A stretch of 64,000 bases of DNA from Proteiniclasticum sp043951855. Lineage in GTDB: Bacteria; Bacillota; Clostridia; Clostridiales; Clostridiaceae. The notes below the pieces were generated by a model. It saw nothing but the letters and a program-made list of their open reading frames with translations. It had not been told where the DNA came from and ran no database searches. The stretch is taken from contig NZ_JBINJW010000001.1 in assembly GCF_043951855.1 (NCBI RefSeq), positions 310,001-374,000 of the forward strand. Reading direction: 5' to 3'. This document shows positions 41,781-50,978 of the stretch, one piece after another. The stretch's first letter is position 1. Every line of letters begins with the position of its first letter. Position numbers and translations under genes: made by a program.

Positions 41781-42760
41781 CTTCTTTCCTCCCATACTCT
41801 CTTTAAAATCTCCACAGCATTGCTTGCTGCGCCTTTTCTGATATTGTCCGCCACGCACCAGAGGTGCAGTGAATTATCCAGGCTCTCATCTTTTCTCAGT
41901 CTGCCCAAAAGGACCTGGTCCTGACCCGTGGCATCTCTGGCTGTGGGATAGTCTGTTTCGTAATAGATGATTCCTTCAGAGGAAGCCAGCGCTTTTCTAA
42001 GCGCCTCGTAATCGATCTTCTCTCTGCAGGTGACATTCATGGCAACGCTGTGTCCGTTAAGAACAGGTACCCTGACACAGGTGGCTGTGACCTTCATCTT
42101 TTCATCCTCCAGAATCTTTCTGGTCTCATCGACCATCTTCTGCTCTTCTTTCGTATAACCGTCCTCCAGAAACACATCGATCTGCGGAAGGCAGTTATCG
42201 GAAATGACCTTGGGATAGAAGGAAGGCTCTTTTCCTGCTCTTGTGCCCAGAAGATCCTCCACACCTTTCTGCCCGGAGCCCGACACCGCCTGATAGGTGG
42301 TATAGGCTACTCTTTCCACCTGATAGAGATCATGGATCACCTTCAGTGGCAGAACGGACTGGATGGTGGAACAGTTGGGATTGCTGATGAGAAGATGGTC
42401 TTCTACAGCCTTCATATTGATTTCCGGAACCACCAGAGGCACTTCTTCATGCATACGCCACTGACTGCTGTTGTCGATGACGGTGATGCCGTTTTGGGTG
42501 GCGATCGGTGCATAGATCTCTGAGATGCTTCCTCCTGCAGAGAAGAGGGCGTACTGGAATCTTTCCTTGTCAAAGGAGCCTTCCGTGAGCTCTTCCACCT
42601 CGATCTCTTTTCCCTGAAAGAGAACCTTCTTTCCGGCAGATCTTTCCGATGCCAGAAGCACCAGATTCCCGAGAGGAAGTTCCATCTCTTCCAGAACCGT
42701 CAGAAAGGTTCTGCCCACCATACCGGTGGCTCCTACTATGGCCAGATTAAGCTTGTCCAA
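41777..42760 (-). CDS. asd: Aspartate-semialdehyde dehydrogenase
   Basis: A 327-residue NADP-dependent dehydrogenase. GATGMVGRTFL is the dinucleotide-binding start, SNPNCSTIQ carries the catalytic cysteine (near 130), and the catalytic histidine lies in NGHSVAMNV. Both available starts are TTG; the one at 42760 is preferred since AAAGGAGAG lies 7 bases upstream and the sequence then begins directly with the NAD-fold. The alternative at 42781 adds 7 residues. It overlaps the dapF end. Confidence 0.93.
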   Translation of the reverse strand: MDKLNLAIVGATGMVGRTFLTVLEEMELPLGNLVLLASERSAGKKVLFQGKEIEVEELTEGSFDKERFQYALFSAGGSISEIYAPIATQNGITVIDNSSQWRMHEEVPLVVPEINMKAVEDHLLISNPNCSTIQSVLPLKVIHDLYQVERVAYTTYQAVSGSGQKGVEDLLGTRAGKEPSFYPKVISDNCLPQIDVFLEDGYTKEEQKMVDETRKILEDEKMKVTATCVRVPVLNGHSVAMNVTCREKIDYEALRKALASSEGIIYYETDYPTARDATGQDQVLLGRLRKDESLDNSLHLWCVADNIRKGAASNAVEILKRVWEERR

Positions 42761-43562
42761 TTTCCATCTCTCCTTTCGCAATGCATACAGCGGGTCCTTC
42801 CAGAAACACCTGGTCTTTTACAGTGACTTCAAGCATTCCTCCATCCACATGGACCTTTGCTTTGGGCTTCGTGAAGCCCAGTTTATGGGCAGTCACCTGA
42901 GCGGATGCGGCACCTGTTCCGCAGGCCAGCGTGTAGCCCACTCCGCGTTCAAAGGTCAGAAGCCTTATGGCCTCTTCGCTTTCCACCTTTACGAAGTTCA
43001 CGTTGATGTGCTCCGGAAAGAATTCATGGTGACAGAGGCCATCGGCATCCTCATAGGGCACTTCATCCTCCGTAAAGACCACAGCATGCAGGGTCCCGAG
43101 AAAGAGCACATGAAGATCATAGCTTCTTCCATTGACCGCAAGGTTCAGAATTTCCCCCTCATAAACCTCCCTTCTCACATGGGGTGCAGTGAGATGAAAA
43201 GATGGCTTCATGAGCCCGATACGGATTCTCTCATACCCAGAAGATACATCCACTGGAAGAATCCCCGCCAGGGTTTCCACCTGGAACCGGTCATTTTCCA
43301 CCAGATCATTTTCATGGGCAAACCTTGCGAAGCATCTCAGCCCGTTTCCGCACATAGGTGCAACACTGCCGTCCTGATTGTAGTAGGCCATTTTAAGGTC
43401 CGCCACCTGAGACTCCTTCACGATGAGCAGTCCATCTGCGCCGATGCCGTAGTTTCTATGACAGAGGGCTTTGGCCGTTTCACTTTCTTCTCTTCCCTCC
43501 AGATCCTTTTCTATTAGGACTATGAAGTCATTTCCGGTCCCGTGATATTTTGTGAATTTCAT
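42747..43562 (-). CDS. dapF: Diaminopimelate epimerase
   Basis: A 271-residue cofactor-independent epimerase that makes meso-DAP from LL-DAP. The two catalytic cysteines are in MCGNGLRCFARF (near 75) and ACGTGAASA (near 215), and the start is FTKYHGTGNDF. The ATG at 43562 follows GGAGG by 9 bases; a GTG at 43571 in frame is possible. It lies directly after lysC. Confidence 0.95.
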   Translation of the reverse strand: MKFTKYHGTGNDFIVLIEKDLEGREESETAKALCHRNYGIGADGLLIVKESQVADLKMAYYNQDGSVAPMCGNGLRCFARFAHENDLVENDRFQVETLAGILPVDVSSGYERIRIGLMKPSFHLTAPHVRREVYEGEILNLAVNGRSYDLHVLFLGTLHAVVFTEDEVPYEDADGLCHHEFFPEHINVNFVKVESEEAIRLLTFERGVGYTLACGTGAASAQVTAHKLGFTKPKAKVHVDGGMLEVTVKDQVFLEGPAVCIAKGEMEIGQA

Positions 43563-43576
43563 GTTTCTCACCCTCC

Positions 43577-44779
43577 TTACAGAGAAAAGGCATCTGCAAT
43601 GAGCTCTACCGCCTTCTCCTTATGCTTTTTCTCCATGGTGTAGGAGATGGAGATCTCCGATGTGCTCACCTGCTTGAAGGTGATGCCGTTTTGCGCAAAG
43701 AGCGTAAAGATTCTAGCCGCTACACCGCTCTGGGTCCTCATACCTGATCCCACCACGGATACCTTCAGAATCTCAGTGGTGGTCGTCAGCTCCGCTCCGG
43801 GGAGCTCATCCACCACTTCGTGCAGCACCGATTCCATGAGCTTTCTGTCTTCGGCTGAAGCCGTGAAGGAAAGCGTTACGGATCCGTCCGGCATGGGCGT
43901 CTGACTGATCATATCCACATTGATCTCCTCTTCTGCCAGTTTTGTGAAAATGTCTGCCGTATGGATGCTTCTTTCCGGCAGATGACTGATGGTGACCATC
44001 ATGATGTTTTCCAGTACCGACAGACCGGTGATGCTTCTCTCTTCCACGTTTTTTTCTCCTTCCTGTATATAGGTTCCTCTTTTGTCTTCGTGGGCAGAGC
44101 CCACATAGATGATGACGCCGTAGTTCTGGGCAATGTCCACGGATCTGGGTTCCATGACCTTGGCACCGAGAAATGCCATTTCCTTCATCTCCTCATAGGT
44201 GATGGAGTCCATGTGCCTTGCCCTGGGATAGAGCCTCGGATCCACTCCGTAGATGCCGTCCACATCCGTATAGATCTCGCAGTGGCAATGAAGCTTTGCC
44301 GCCAGAGCCACTGCTGTGGTATCGGATCCTCCTCTTCCCAGGGTGGTGATTTCGCCGCTTTCATTGAATCCCTGAAATCCCGCCACCACTACGATATATC
44401 CTTCGGACAGATATTTTTCGATGTTTTTCGGATCAATGTCTCTGATCTTGTTCTTCGTATGAATGCCTTCCGTGAGAATGCCTGCCTGGTATCCCGTTAG
44501 GGATACGGCCTTCACTCCTTTCTCCTGAAGAATCATGGTGAGAAGGGCTATGGAGATCTGTTCTCCCGTGGCCAGCATCATATCCACTTCTCTTTTAGAC
44601 GGATTCTCCGATGCTTCCCTTGCCATGGACAGAAGCTGATTGGTGGTCTTTCCCATGGCGGAGACCACCACCACCAGCTCTTCTCCCTCAATCTGTCTTC
44701 TCGCAAGCTTTTCTGCGATGCTTTTCATTCTCGCAAGGTCGGCCACCGAGGATCCGCCGAATTTCAGTACTGTTCTCAT
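43577..44779 (-). CDS. lysC: Aspartate kinase (monofunctional, ACT domains)
   Basis: A 400-residue kinase. The kinase domain begins VLKFGGSSVAD, has GRGGSDTTAVALAA near residue 155, and continues to about 250. Two ACT domains follow (about 265-400) with the usual regulatory SVLENIMMVTIS and VVGSGMRTQSGVAA. Its place behind a lysine riboswitch, with the ACT domains, indicates control by lysine at both RNA and probably enzyme level. It follows lysA by 3 bases. Confidence 0.95.
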   Translation of the reverse strand: MRTVLKFGGSSVADLARMKSIAEKLARRQIEGEELVVVVSAMGKTTNQLLSMAREASENPSKREVDMMLATGEQISIALLTMILQEKGVKAVSLTGYQAGILTEGIHTKNKIRDIDPKNIEKYLSEGYIVVVAGFQGFNESGEITTLGRGGSDTTAVALAAKLHCHCEIYTDVDGIYGVDPRLYPRARHMDSITYEEMKEMAFLGAKVMEPRSVDIAQNYGVIIYVGSAHEDKRGTYIQEGEKNVEERSITGLSVLENIMMVTISHLPERSIHTADIFTKLAEEEINVDMISQTPMPDGSVTLSFTASAEDRKLMESVLHEVVDELPGAELTTTTEILKVSVVGSGMRTQSGVAARIFTLFAQNGITFKQVSTSEISISYTMEKKHKEKAVELIADAFSL

Positions 44780-44782
44780 CGC

Positions 44783-46084
44783 TTAATATTCCTCCATCTG
44801 ATCATTTCTTATGAGGTCCTCATAGGTCTCTCTCTTCACCACAACCTTTGATTTTCCGCTTCTGACGAAGATCACCGGCGGTTTTCTCAGGCGGTTGTAG
44901 TTGGACGCCATGGAGTAGTGGTAGGCACCTGTGGAAAACACCGCCAGAAGGTTTCCTTTTTCCGGTACCGGAAGATGCGCTTCTCTCACCAGAATATCTC
45001 CGGACTCGCAGGCTTTTCCCGTCACCGTATAGACTTCCTCTTGTGGATCCTCCATCCTGTCTGCCAGGCATGCTGTATAGGTTGCATCGTAGAGAACCGT
45101 ACGGATGTGATCGGCCATGCTGCCGTCCACAAAGACGTACTTCTTTCCCCCATAGGTGGTTTTGGTTCCACCCACCTCGTAAAGTGTGGTTCCCGCATTG
45201 GCCACAATGGCACGTCCAGGCTCGATGAGCACTTTCAGGGGCAGAAGGTCCATCTGCTCTGAAATCCCTGCTACATGTTCAAGGAGTGCTTTCAGGAAGT
45301 TTTCATACACCATGGGCGTATCCTTTTCCTCATAGGAGACCCCAAAGCCTCCACCAAGGTTCAGTTCCCTAATCGCTATGCCCTTCTCTTTCAGGTTACC
45401 CACATAGCCAAGCATTTCCTCCACAGCTTTGAAGTAGGATTCCTCTTCAAAGATCTGGGATCCGATATGACAGTGGATACCTCGAAAGTCAAAGACGGGA
45501 TCCGCATCAAGGGTTTTTATGAGATCCACGGTGTCTGCACTGAAGATGCTGAGACCGAATTTCGAATCATTCTTCGTGGTGCTGATGTATTCATGGGTAT
45601 GGGCTTCGATGCCGGGATTCACCCGCAGAATCACTCTCTGCTTCTTTTCTCTCTCTTCCAGAATCCCTCTCAGTCTTTCCGCCTCGTCCTCATTGTCCAG
45701 AATGATGGTTCCTACGCCGCTATGCACTGCATAGACGAGTTCTTCCAGAGATTTGTTGTTTCCGTGAAAGAAGATCTTCTCCGCTGGGAAGCCCGCTGCA
45801 AGTGCTGTGAAGAGCTCTCCTCCTGAGACCACATCCAGCGATAGATTTTCCTCCTTTATGAGCTTTGCCATGGCTTTTGTCATGAACGCCTTGGAGGCAT
45901 AGATCACTTCCGTCTCGATTCTCTCATGGATGAAATTCTCTCTGAATAGCCTGGTTCTGGATCTCATTTCCTCCTCATCCATGATGTAGAGGGGGGTTCC
46001 ATAGGTTCTGGCCAGGTCCTTAGTACTGACACCGCCGATGTGAAGATGATTGTTTATGATGCTCTGTGTTCCATATAGTCTCAT
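44783..46084 (-). CDS. lysA: Diaminopimelate decarboxylase
   Basis: A 433-residue fold-III PLP decarboxylase that converts meso-DAP to lysine. The PLP lysine is in VIYASKAFMTKAM, GIHCHIGSQIFE binds PLP, and the later ELNLGGGFGVSY and EPGRAIVANAG are family motifs. The final cysteine-glutamate pair is seen in GKACESGDIL. It is the first gene of the operon and lies directly downstream of the lysine riboswitch terminator, so lysine switches off the whole pathway here. Start ATG at 46084 after CAGGAGGAC. Confidence 0.95.
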   Translation of the reverse strand: MRLYGTQSIINNHLHIGGVSTKDLARTYGTPLYIMDEEEMRSRTRLFRENFIHERIETEVIYASKAFMTKAMAKLIKEENLSLDVVSGGELFTALAAGFPAEKIFFHGNNKSLEELVYAVHSGVGTIILDNEDEAERLRGILEEREKKQRVILRVNPGIEAHTHEYISTTKNDSKFGLSIFSADTVDLIKTLDADPVFDFRGIHCHIGSQIFEEESYFKAVEEMLGYVGNLKEKGIAIRELNLGGGFGVSYEEKDTPMVYENFLKALLEHVAGISEQMDLLPLKVLIEPGRAIVANAGTTLYEVGGTKTTYGGKKYVFVDGSMADHIRTVLYDATYTACLADRMEDPQEEVYTVTGKACESGDILVREAHLPVPEKGNLLAVFSTGAYHYSMASNYNRLRKPPVIFVRSGKSKVVVKRETYEDLIRNDQMEEY

Positions 46085-46103
46085 GGGTTTGTCCTCCTGC
46101 AGA

Positions 46104-46305
46104 TAAAAAAATATGACCGTGAGCGAATGCTCACGGTCATGAATATACCTTGCAGTCGCCCTGCCATGTTAAAGCGCACTTCCAGACCATTGGGCAACGA
46201 TCTGGAAATAGTCCCTGACTTGTTCAGTCAGGGCCCAGTACAATGTACTTCGGCGTCAGCCCCTTTCCCTTTCACGGTACTCTTGACTAGACGCGACCTC
46301 TTTTC
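46104..46305 (-). ncRNA. Lysine riboswitch (L-box) with transcription terminator
   Basis: The leader of the lysine operon. From the 5' end the minus strand reads AGAGGTCGCG, AGAGTA, then GGGGCTGACGCCGAAG, GGGCCCTGACTG, two long hairpins (one with CAGATCGTTGCCCAATGGTCTG), and GGCAGGGCGACTGCAAGG. These match the conserved L-box core. The expression platform is the terminator ATGACCGTGAGC-N4-GCTCACGGTCAT (46113-46140) followed by a T-run. Lysine binding would favour the terminator and reduce expression. Confidence 0.92.
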
Positions 46306-46329
46306 ACACGGCTGTATTAAATTATTGCT

Positions 46330-46358
46330 ATCTTACATTTAATTTGTTTTATTGTCAA
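46330..46358 (-). promoter_or_regulatory. Promoter of the lysine operon
   Basis: Perfect TTGACA -35 (46353-46358), 17-bp spacer, TAAGAT -10 (46330-46335), reading leftward just upstream of the riboswitch. The stretch between here and 46470 holds no gene. Confidence 0.82.
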
Positions 46359-46469
46359 ACGAATCGCTTATAATCGTTGAATAATTATACATCTCTTAAT
46401 TTGTTTCCCGTTGTCACCTGATGTAATCCTTTTAACCGATAAACTTTTCAGAGATTTTCAAAGCAGGTT

Positions 46470-47474
46470 TTACAGAGCAAGGATCCTGTTCCAGACTTCT
46501 TCCAGCACGGGAATGCCTTTTTCAAGATTCTCTTTTCTTCTCTTGATGGTGGATTCACCGGGATAGGATACCCTGCCGATTTCCTCATCCACTTCCGATG
46601 ATTTCAGGTCTTCCACAATGCGGGTGACCATGGTGTCGATTTCTCCTGCTGTACTGAATTTCTTCGGATCGATGGCTATGAGGACCTGGGACAGTCCCGA
46701 CTCATTCTGGTCATCCTTGGCGATATCACGAGTGGCGTTGCCACCGGCTAAAACCGTCGCAATCATATCCAGCACGATGGAAAGTCCGCTTCCTTTCCAG
46801 AAACCGATGGGCAGAACTCTTCTGGTTTCCTCGATGACTTTCGGATCCGTACTCAGTTTCCCTGCCTGATCATATCCACCAGGAATGGGCAGTTCTTTCC
46901 CTTTCATTCTGTAGTCTTCCAGCTTTCCATAGGAGAACTGGGACATGGCCATATCCAGTACCACATGTTCCCCGCTGGTTCTTGGCACTGCCATGATGAA
47001 AGGATTATTGCCGATCTTATGGTCCTTTCCGCCGTAGGCAGGCATATTAGGCATGGTATTGGTCCAGCAGATGCCGATGTATCCTTCTTCGGCGGCCTGC
47101 CATCCGTATGCACCGCCTCTTAACCAGTGATTGGTGTTTCTCAGTGCCACAACCCCGATTCCGTTTTCTTCAGCCAGTTCGCAGGCTCTTTTCATGGCAC
47201 GCTTGGCGTTGATGTTTCCAAGTCCCAGGTTCCCGTTCCATCTTTCCATGGCACCGAAATGCATCTCGCATTCGGGCAGGGCCTTGGGATTGATGACCTT
47301 GCGGTCTATGTAGCTTACGATTCTCGGAAATCTGTTGACGCCATGGGAATAGACTCCGTCAAGGCTTGTCATGGCAAAGTTCTCCGCCGCTTCAAAGGCG
47401 ATGTCCTCAGAGACTCCGCGGTCGGTGAGGACCCTCTTGAATTCATTCAGCATGGTTTCATATGGTATTCTCAT
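46470..47474 (-). CDS. Malate/L-lactate dehydrogenase family (Ldh_2) oxidoreductase
   Basis: A 334-residue NAD(P)-dependent dehydrogenase of the Ldh_2 family (malate, ureidoglycolate, 2,3-diketogulonate and delta-piperideine-2-carboxylate reductases). The substrate region SLDGVYSHGVNRFPRIV (near residue 37) has the catalytic histidine, then GVVALRNTNHWLRGGAYGW and NPFIMAVPRT follow. The ATG at 47474 after GGGGGAG is chosen; a 70-residue frame upstream runs into the MATE gene and is not conserved. It is its own transcription unit, so the substrate is uncertain. Confidence 0.9.
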   Translation of the reverse strand: MRIPYETMLNEFKRVLTDRGVSEDIAFEAAENFAMTSLDGVYSHGVNRFPRIVSYIDRKVINPKALPECEMHFGAMERWNGNLGLGNINAKRAMKRACELAEENGIGVVALRNTNHWLRGGAYGWQAAEEGYIGICWTNTMPNMPAYGGKDHKIGNNPFIMAVPRTSGEHVVLDMAMSQFSYGKLEDYRMKGKELPIPGGYDQAGKLSTDPKVIEETRRVLPIGFWKGSGLSIVLDMIATVLAGGNATRDIAKDDQNESGLSQVLIAIDPKKFSTAGEIDTMVTRIVEDLKSSEVDEEIGRVSYPGESTIKRRKENLEKGIPVLEEVWNRILAL

Positions 47475-47543
47475 AATTTTTCTCCCCCAGTATATAGAGT
47501 ATTCTCTTTCTATCTTATCACGAATGAAGCGCTCCTGAACCAT

Positions 47544-47584
47544 AAAAAGAATGCAGACCCTATAAAGGCATCTGCATTCTTTTT
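47544..47584. terminator. Terminator at the end of the MATE gene
   Basis: AAAAAGAATGCAGA (47544-47557) pairs with TCTGCATTCTTTTT (47571-47584) around a 13-base loop. The downstream arm overlaps the last codons of the MATE gene. It has T-tracts on both sides, so it can act on either strand. Confidence 0.8.
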
Positions 47585-48900
47585 CTTCTTTCCATATGGA
47601 GCAGCGTGAGTGAGATGAGTAGCGCCAGAAGCTCCACCAGTGGAATGGTGATCCATACTCCAGTGATGCCCATGGCATCTGCAAAGAGGAGAAGTACCGG
47701 TGGAATCAGCAGTATTCCTCGGAGTAGCGAAACGATGAAGGAGGGTCTCGGTTTCGCCTTGGCTGAAAAATAGGAGATGATGGTGATGTTCATTCCGGCA
47801 AAGAGGAAGGAGGTGAAATAGATCCGCATGCCTTCCTTGGCCAGGCGGTGGAGCTCCAGATTGTTTTCCGAGTTGAACGCCCTGATGATCTCATCGGAGT
47901 TACCGATGAATATGCTGTAGAGAAGCACCGCCAGCACCGCTGAGAAAAGAATCCCCAGTCTGAGTGTTCTTCTCACATTCTCCTGATTTCCCTGACCGTG
48001 ATTGAAGCTGATGATGGGCTGAATCCCCTGCCCTACTCCAGAAAAGATTGCGATGAGAATCAGCGCCAGATTGGCGATGATGCCATAGGCTGCCACACCG
48101 ATCTCTCCGATGTAGTGAAGAATCACCAGGTTGAAGAGCAGAATCACAAGCCCTGAGGAGAGCTCTGTGATGAAGGTGGGAATGCCGATGGAGACTACCT
48201 TTCTTATTTCCAAGGGCCTCATCTCTGTCTTCACAAACCTGAAATGGTGCTTCTTCTTAATGAAGAAAGGTACCATCACAAGAATGCTTAGTATCGGTGC
48301 GATGCCTGTGGCAAGGGCAGCACCGAACATGCCCATCCCAAGGGGATAGATGAAGATGTAGTCCAAAAGGATGTTACTGAGACTGCCTGTCATCATGGCG
48401 ATCATGGCAAGCCTTGGATGTCCGTCGTTTCTCACCATGCTTACAAGAATACTGTTCACCATGAAGGCAATGGAGAAGTTGAATACTGTGTAGGTATAGT
48501 CTCTGGACATCTCGACAAGATGGCCTTCTGCCCCTAAAAGCATCACGATCTCATCAGGAAACAGCAGCCCAATGATGGTGAAGAGAAGCCCGATGAAAAT
48601 GCCCAGAATCATCATCTGGGTGAACACTTCATTTCCTCGTTTCGGTTTCTTTTCTCCACGATAGATGGAGTAGACGGTTCCAACACCAGTTCCAAGCAGA
48701 AGACTCATGGAATAGACCACGGTATAAGCCGGTATTACAAGGTTCAAGGATACCAGACCATCCTTTCCGATGCCGTTGGCGATGAAGAAGGTGTCCGCCA
48801 GGATAAAGGCGGAAAATCCGATCATGCTGATGACGTTCAAGGATACATATTTAAAAAATGTCTTATATAACTGATTTCTTTCTTTAGACTTTACGCTCAT
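47560..48900 (-). CDS. MATE-family multidrug efflux transporter
   Basis: A 446-residue membrane protein with about twelve hydrophobic segments in two bundles of six, the MATE organisation (for example ADTFFIANGIGKDGLVSLNL in the first and PIISFNHGQGNQENVRR in the second). It exports drugs or metabolites in exchange for Na+ or H+. The start at 48900 with GGAGG four bases away is preferred; the ATG at 48930 would have no clear ribosome site. It stands alone with its own promoter. Confidence 0.93.
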   Translation of the reverse strand: MSVKSKERNQLYKTFFKYVSLNVISMIGFSAFILADTFFIANGIGKDGLVSLNLVIPAYTVVYSMSLLLGTGVGTVYSIYRGEKKPKRGNEVFTQMMILGIFIGLLFTIIGLLFPDEIVMLLGAEGHLVEMSRDYTYTVFNFSIAFMVNSILVSMVRNDGHPRLAMIAMMTGSLSNILLDYIFIYPLGMGMFGAALATGIAPILSILVMVPFFIKKKHHFRFVKTEMRPLEIRKVVSIGIPTFITELSSGLVILLFNLVILHYIGEIGVAAYGIIANLALILIAIFSGVGQGIQPIISFNHGQGNQENVRRTLRLGILFSAVLAVLLYSIFIGNSDEIIRAFNSENNLELHRLAKEGMRIYFTSFLFAGMNITIISYFSAKAKPRPSFIVSLLRGILLIPPVLLLFADAMGITGVWITIPLVELLALLISLTLLHMERRKRMQMPL

Positions 48901-48973
48901 AGGTCCTCCGATCATTTCAGAAAAGCGCATTTCTTAACCGGTTCTGGTACTTTCAGCGCTTTTAGCTCATAAT

Positions 48974-49002
48974 ACTATACCCAATTTTCACTTCTTCGTC
49001 AA
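48974..49002 (-). promoter_or_regulatory. Promoter of the MATE gene
   Basis: TTGACG -35 (48997-49002), 17-bp spacer, TATAGT -10 (48974-48979), reading leftward about 75 bases upstream of the start. The remaining 48901-49209 interval shows no other gene; a matching promoter for the rightward EamA gene was not clear. Confidence 0.78.
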
Positions 49003-49209
49003 AGCACTGAATTTGCCATTTATCCAATTCTTCATATCAAATATTGTCATTCTATTTACGGCTGAATTTTCCTGCTGTCATACTGTCCTGTTTCAGAACT
49101 AATTTCAGGTTTTACGCCAGTTCAGAGAACTTTAAATTTTCTATGAAATCCTTTGATGCTGTGTTAAGATAATGAAATGAAAAATAAAATAGGACAGGAT
49201 GGATGTTAG

Positions 49210-50100
49210 ATGTTTATTGGCGAAATTGCTGCTATACTTACCGCCTTCTGCTGGGTAGGATCTTCTGTATCCTTTGAATACGCAGGCAAGAAAGTCGGTT
49301 CTCTGGTTCTGAATCTCATGAGACTTGTGGTCTCTCTAGTCATTATTACAGTTATTAATTTCTTTATCACCAGCGGCTTCAGGAATCTTAATGTAACCCC
49401 GGAAGCTTTCCAGGCACTGCTCTTTTCAGGACTTGTAGGCTTTGTTCTGGGGGATATGTTCCTCTTCCAGGCTTTCGTTGAAATCGGTGCAAGAGTATCC
49501 ATGCTGATCATGGCGCTGGCTCCACCCATCACGGCAGTGATGAGTTATTTCATCTTAGGTGAGAAACTGGGCTTCATCCAGATTGCAGGGATGATGCTGA
49601 CTTTCATCGGAATCGCCATCGTGGTCATGGGAAAAGACAAGGGAAGTCATAAGATCGTTGTAAGACATCCCATCAAAGGGATCACCTTCGCTTTCTTAGG
49701 CGCTGTAGGTCAGGCACTTGGGCTCATCCTCTCCAAAGTGGGTGTGGCAGATCTCAATCCCTTCGTCGCCACTGAAATCAGAATCTTTGCTGGAATCCTA
49801 GGATTCATCATCATCATAACGGCAACAAAGAAGTGGTCTGGTTTCTTCAGCACATTCAAGAACAAGAATGCCATGACAGGCATCACCATCGGTTCCATCT
49901 TCGGACCTGTGGTAGGTGTATCTCTGTCTCTTATGGCAGTGAAATACACGTCCACGGCCATTGCTTCTACCCTCATGGCCATCGTGCCCATCCTGATCAT
50001 TCCGGTAAGTATCATTTTCTTCAAGGAAAAGGTCAAGGCCAATGAAGTCATGGGTGCCCTCATCGGTGTACTAGGTGTTGCTGTCATCTTCATGGGTTAA
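49210..50100 (+). CDS. EamA/DMT-superfamily transporter
   Basis: A 296-residue membrane protein with ten hydrophobic helices made of two repeated EamA units (about 1-140 and 150-296). Typical positions are FCWVGSSVSFEYAGKKVG in the first unit and GAVGQALGLILSKVG in the second, and the repeat ends FLGEKLGF-like (FILGEKLGFIQIAGMMLT). These proteins mostly export amino acids or metabolites. Start ATG at 49210 after AGGACAGG. It is followed by a strong terminator. The substrate is unknown. Confidence 0.92.
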   Translation: MFIGEIAAILTAFCWVGSSVSFEYAGKKVGSLVLNLMRLVVSLVIITVINFFITSGFRNLNVTPEAFQALLFSGLVGFVLGDMFLFQAFVEIGARVSMLIMALAPPITAVMSYFILGEKLGFIQIAGMMLTFIGIAIVVMGKDKGSHKIVVRHPIKGITFAFLGAVGQALGLILSKVGVADLNPFVATEIRIFAGILGFIIIITATKKWSGFFSTFKNKNAMTGITIGSIFGPVVGVSLSLMAVKYTSTAIASTLMAIVPILIIPVSIIFFKEKVKANEVMGALIGVLGVAVIFMG

Positions 50101-50180
50101 CAAACCTCTCCCAATAATTAATTAATACACTTAATTAGAATAAGCTTTCAGAATTGAAAACTTAAATATCAGATCTATGA

Positions 50181-50226
50181 AAACAATCCAGAAGGGAGCT
50201 CTCAGGCTGCCATCTGGATTGTTTTT
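50181..50226. terminator. Terminator between EamA and the deoxypentose operon
   Basis: AAACAATCCAGA (50181-50192) pairs with TCTGGATTGTTT (50213-50224) and runs into TTG on the plus strand, and TTTTCAT on the minus strand. It serves the rightward EamA gene and the leftward aldolase operon. Confidence 0.75.
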
Positions 50227-50234
50227 GACTGTCG

Positions 50235-50258
50235 ATATATATATATATATATATATAT
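50235..50258. repeat. (AT)12 dinucleotide repeat
   Basis: Twenty-four bases of pure AT repeat in the spacer after the terminator. A low-complexity tract of this kind is prone to slippage and to form cruciforms. Confidence 0.95.
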
Positions 50259-50300
50259 CTTTTATATTCTCACACTAAAAGTACCATATAATCGGATTCG

Positions 50301-50960
50301 CTATCCTTCAGTTCTACTTACTTGACCATAAGTTTTAAATCTTTCAATAATATTAGCCATCTCTTCATCATCAAGCACTACAGGCTTTCCAATAGCTCTA
50401 GTTCGATACTCTAGCTCTGCACAGTATTCAAGTCCATTGGCTAAGCCGTATGCACTCTTTATTGAACCACCGCATGCCAACATACCATGATTTGCAAGCA
50501 GAACCGCATTTCCTTCGCCAATGTACTCACCTGCCACCTGAGCCAGCTCAACAGTTCCAAATGTTCTATAAGGTGCACATGGCACTGTAGCTACTCCAGC
50601 ATCCGCAAGCACATAGTGCACAGCTCTAAGAGGCTGATGCAGAGATGCGAAAACAGTACAGTACATGGAGTGTGTATGCACTACAGATCTGCAGTCCGGC
50701 TTTCTCTTGTACATTTCTGAGTGAAGTGCCCATTCACTTGAGGGTTTTCTATGTCCATCTATGACATTGGAATCAAGATCCATGATTACCACATCTTCTG
50801 GCTTGGTATCGAAATATCCTATGCCAGATGGGCTGATAGCCATCATACCTTTTTCAGGAACATAAATACTGATATTTCCACTTGTACCAGATGTCAAGCC
50901 TGAAGCACTCATCTTTTTACCATATTCTACAATTAAATTTCTTTCGTTTTCTAATAACAT
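50301..50960 (-). CDS. Class II aldolase (fuculose-1-phosphate aldolase / DHAP-shunt type)
   Basis: A 219-residue zinc-dependent aldolase of the AraD/FucA family. SGNIS near residue 27 and HTHSMYCTVF (His pair) and LLANHGMLACGG (third His) are the zinc site, with the catalytic Glu in SEWALHSEM. It should cleave a ketose 1-phosphate such as 5-deoxyribulose 1-phosphate, methylthioribulose 1-phosphate or fuculose 1-phosphate into DHAP and a short aldehyde. It is the last gene of the six-gene leftward operon with MtnK-like kinase and MtnA-like isomerase, which would make exactly that ketose phosphate. Aldolase, kinase and isomerase together match the DHAP shunt/DrdAIK arrangement. Confidence 0.9.
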   Translation of the reverse strand: MLLENERNLIVEYGKKMSASGLTSGTSGNISIYVPEKGMMAISPSGIGYFDTKPEDVVIMDLDSNVIDGHRKPSSEWALHSEMYKRKPDCRSVVHTHSMYCTVFASLHQPLRAVHYVLADAGVATVPCAPYRTFGTVELAQVAGEYIGEGNAVLLANHGMLACGGSIKSAYGLANGLEYCAELEYRTRAIGKPVVLDDEEMANIIERFKTYGQVSRTEG

Positions 50961-50978
50961 TTCTTTCCTCCACTTTTT

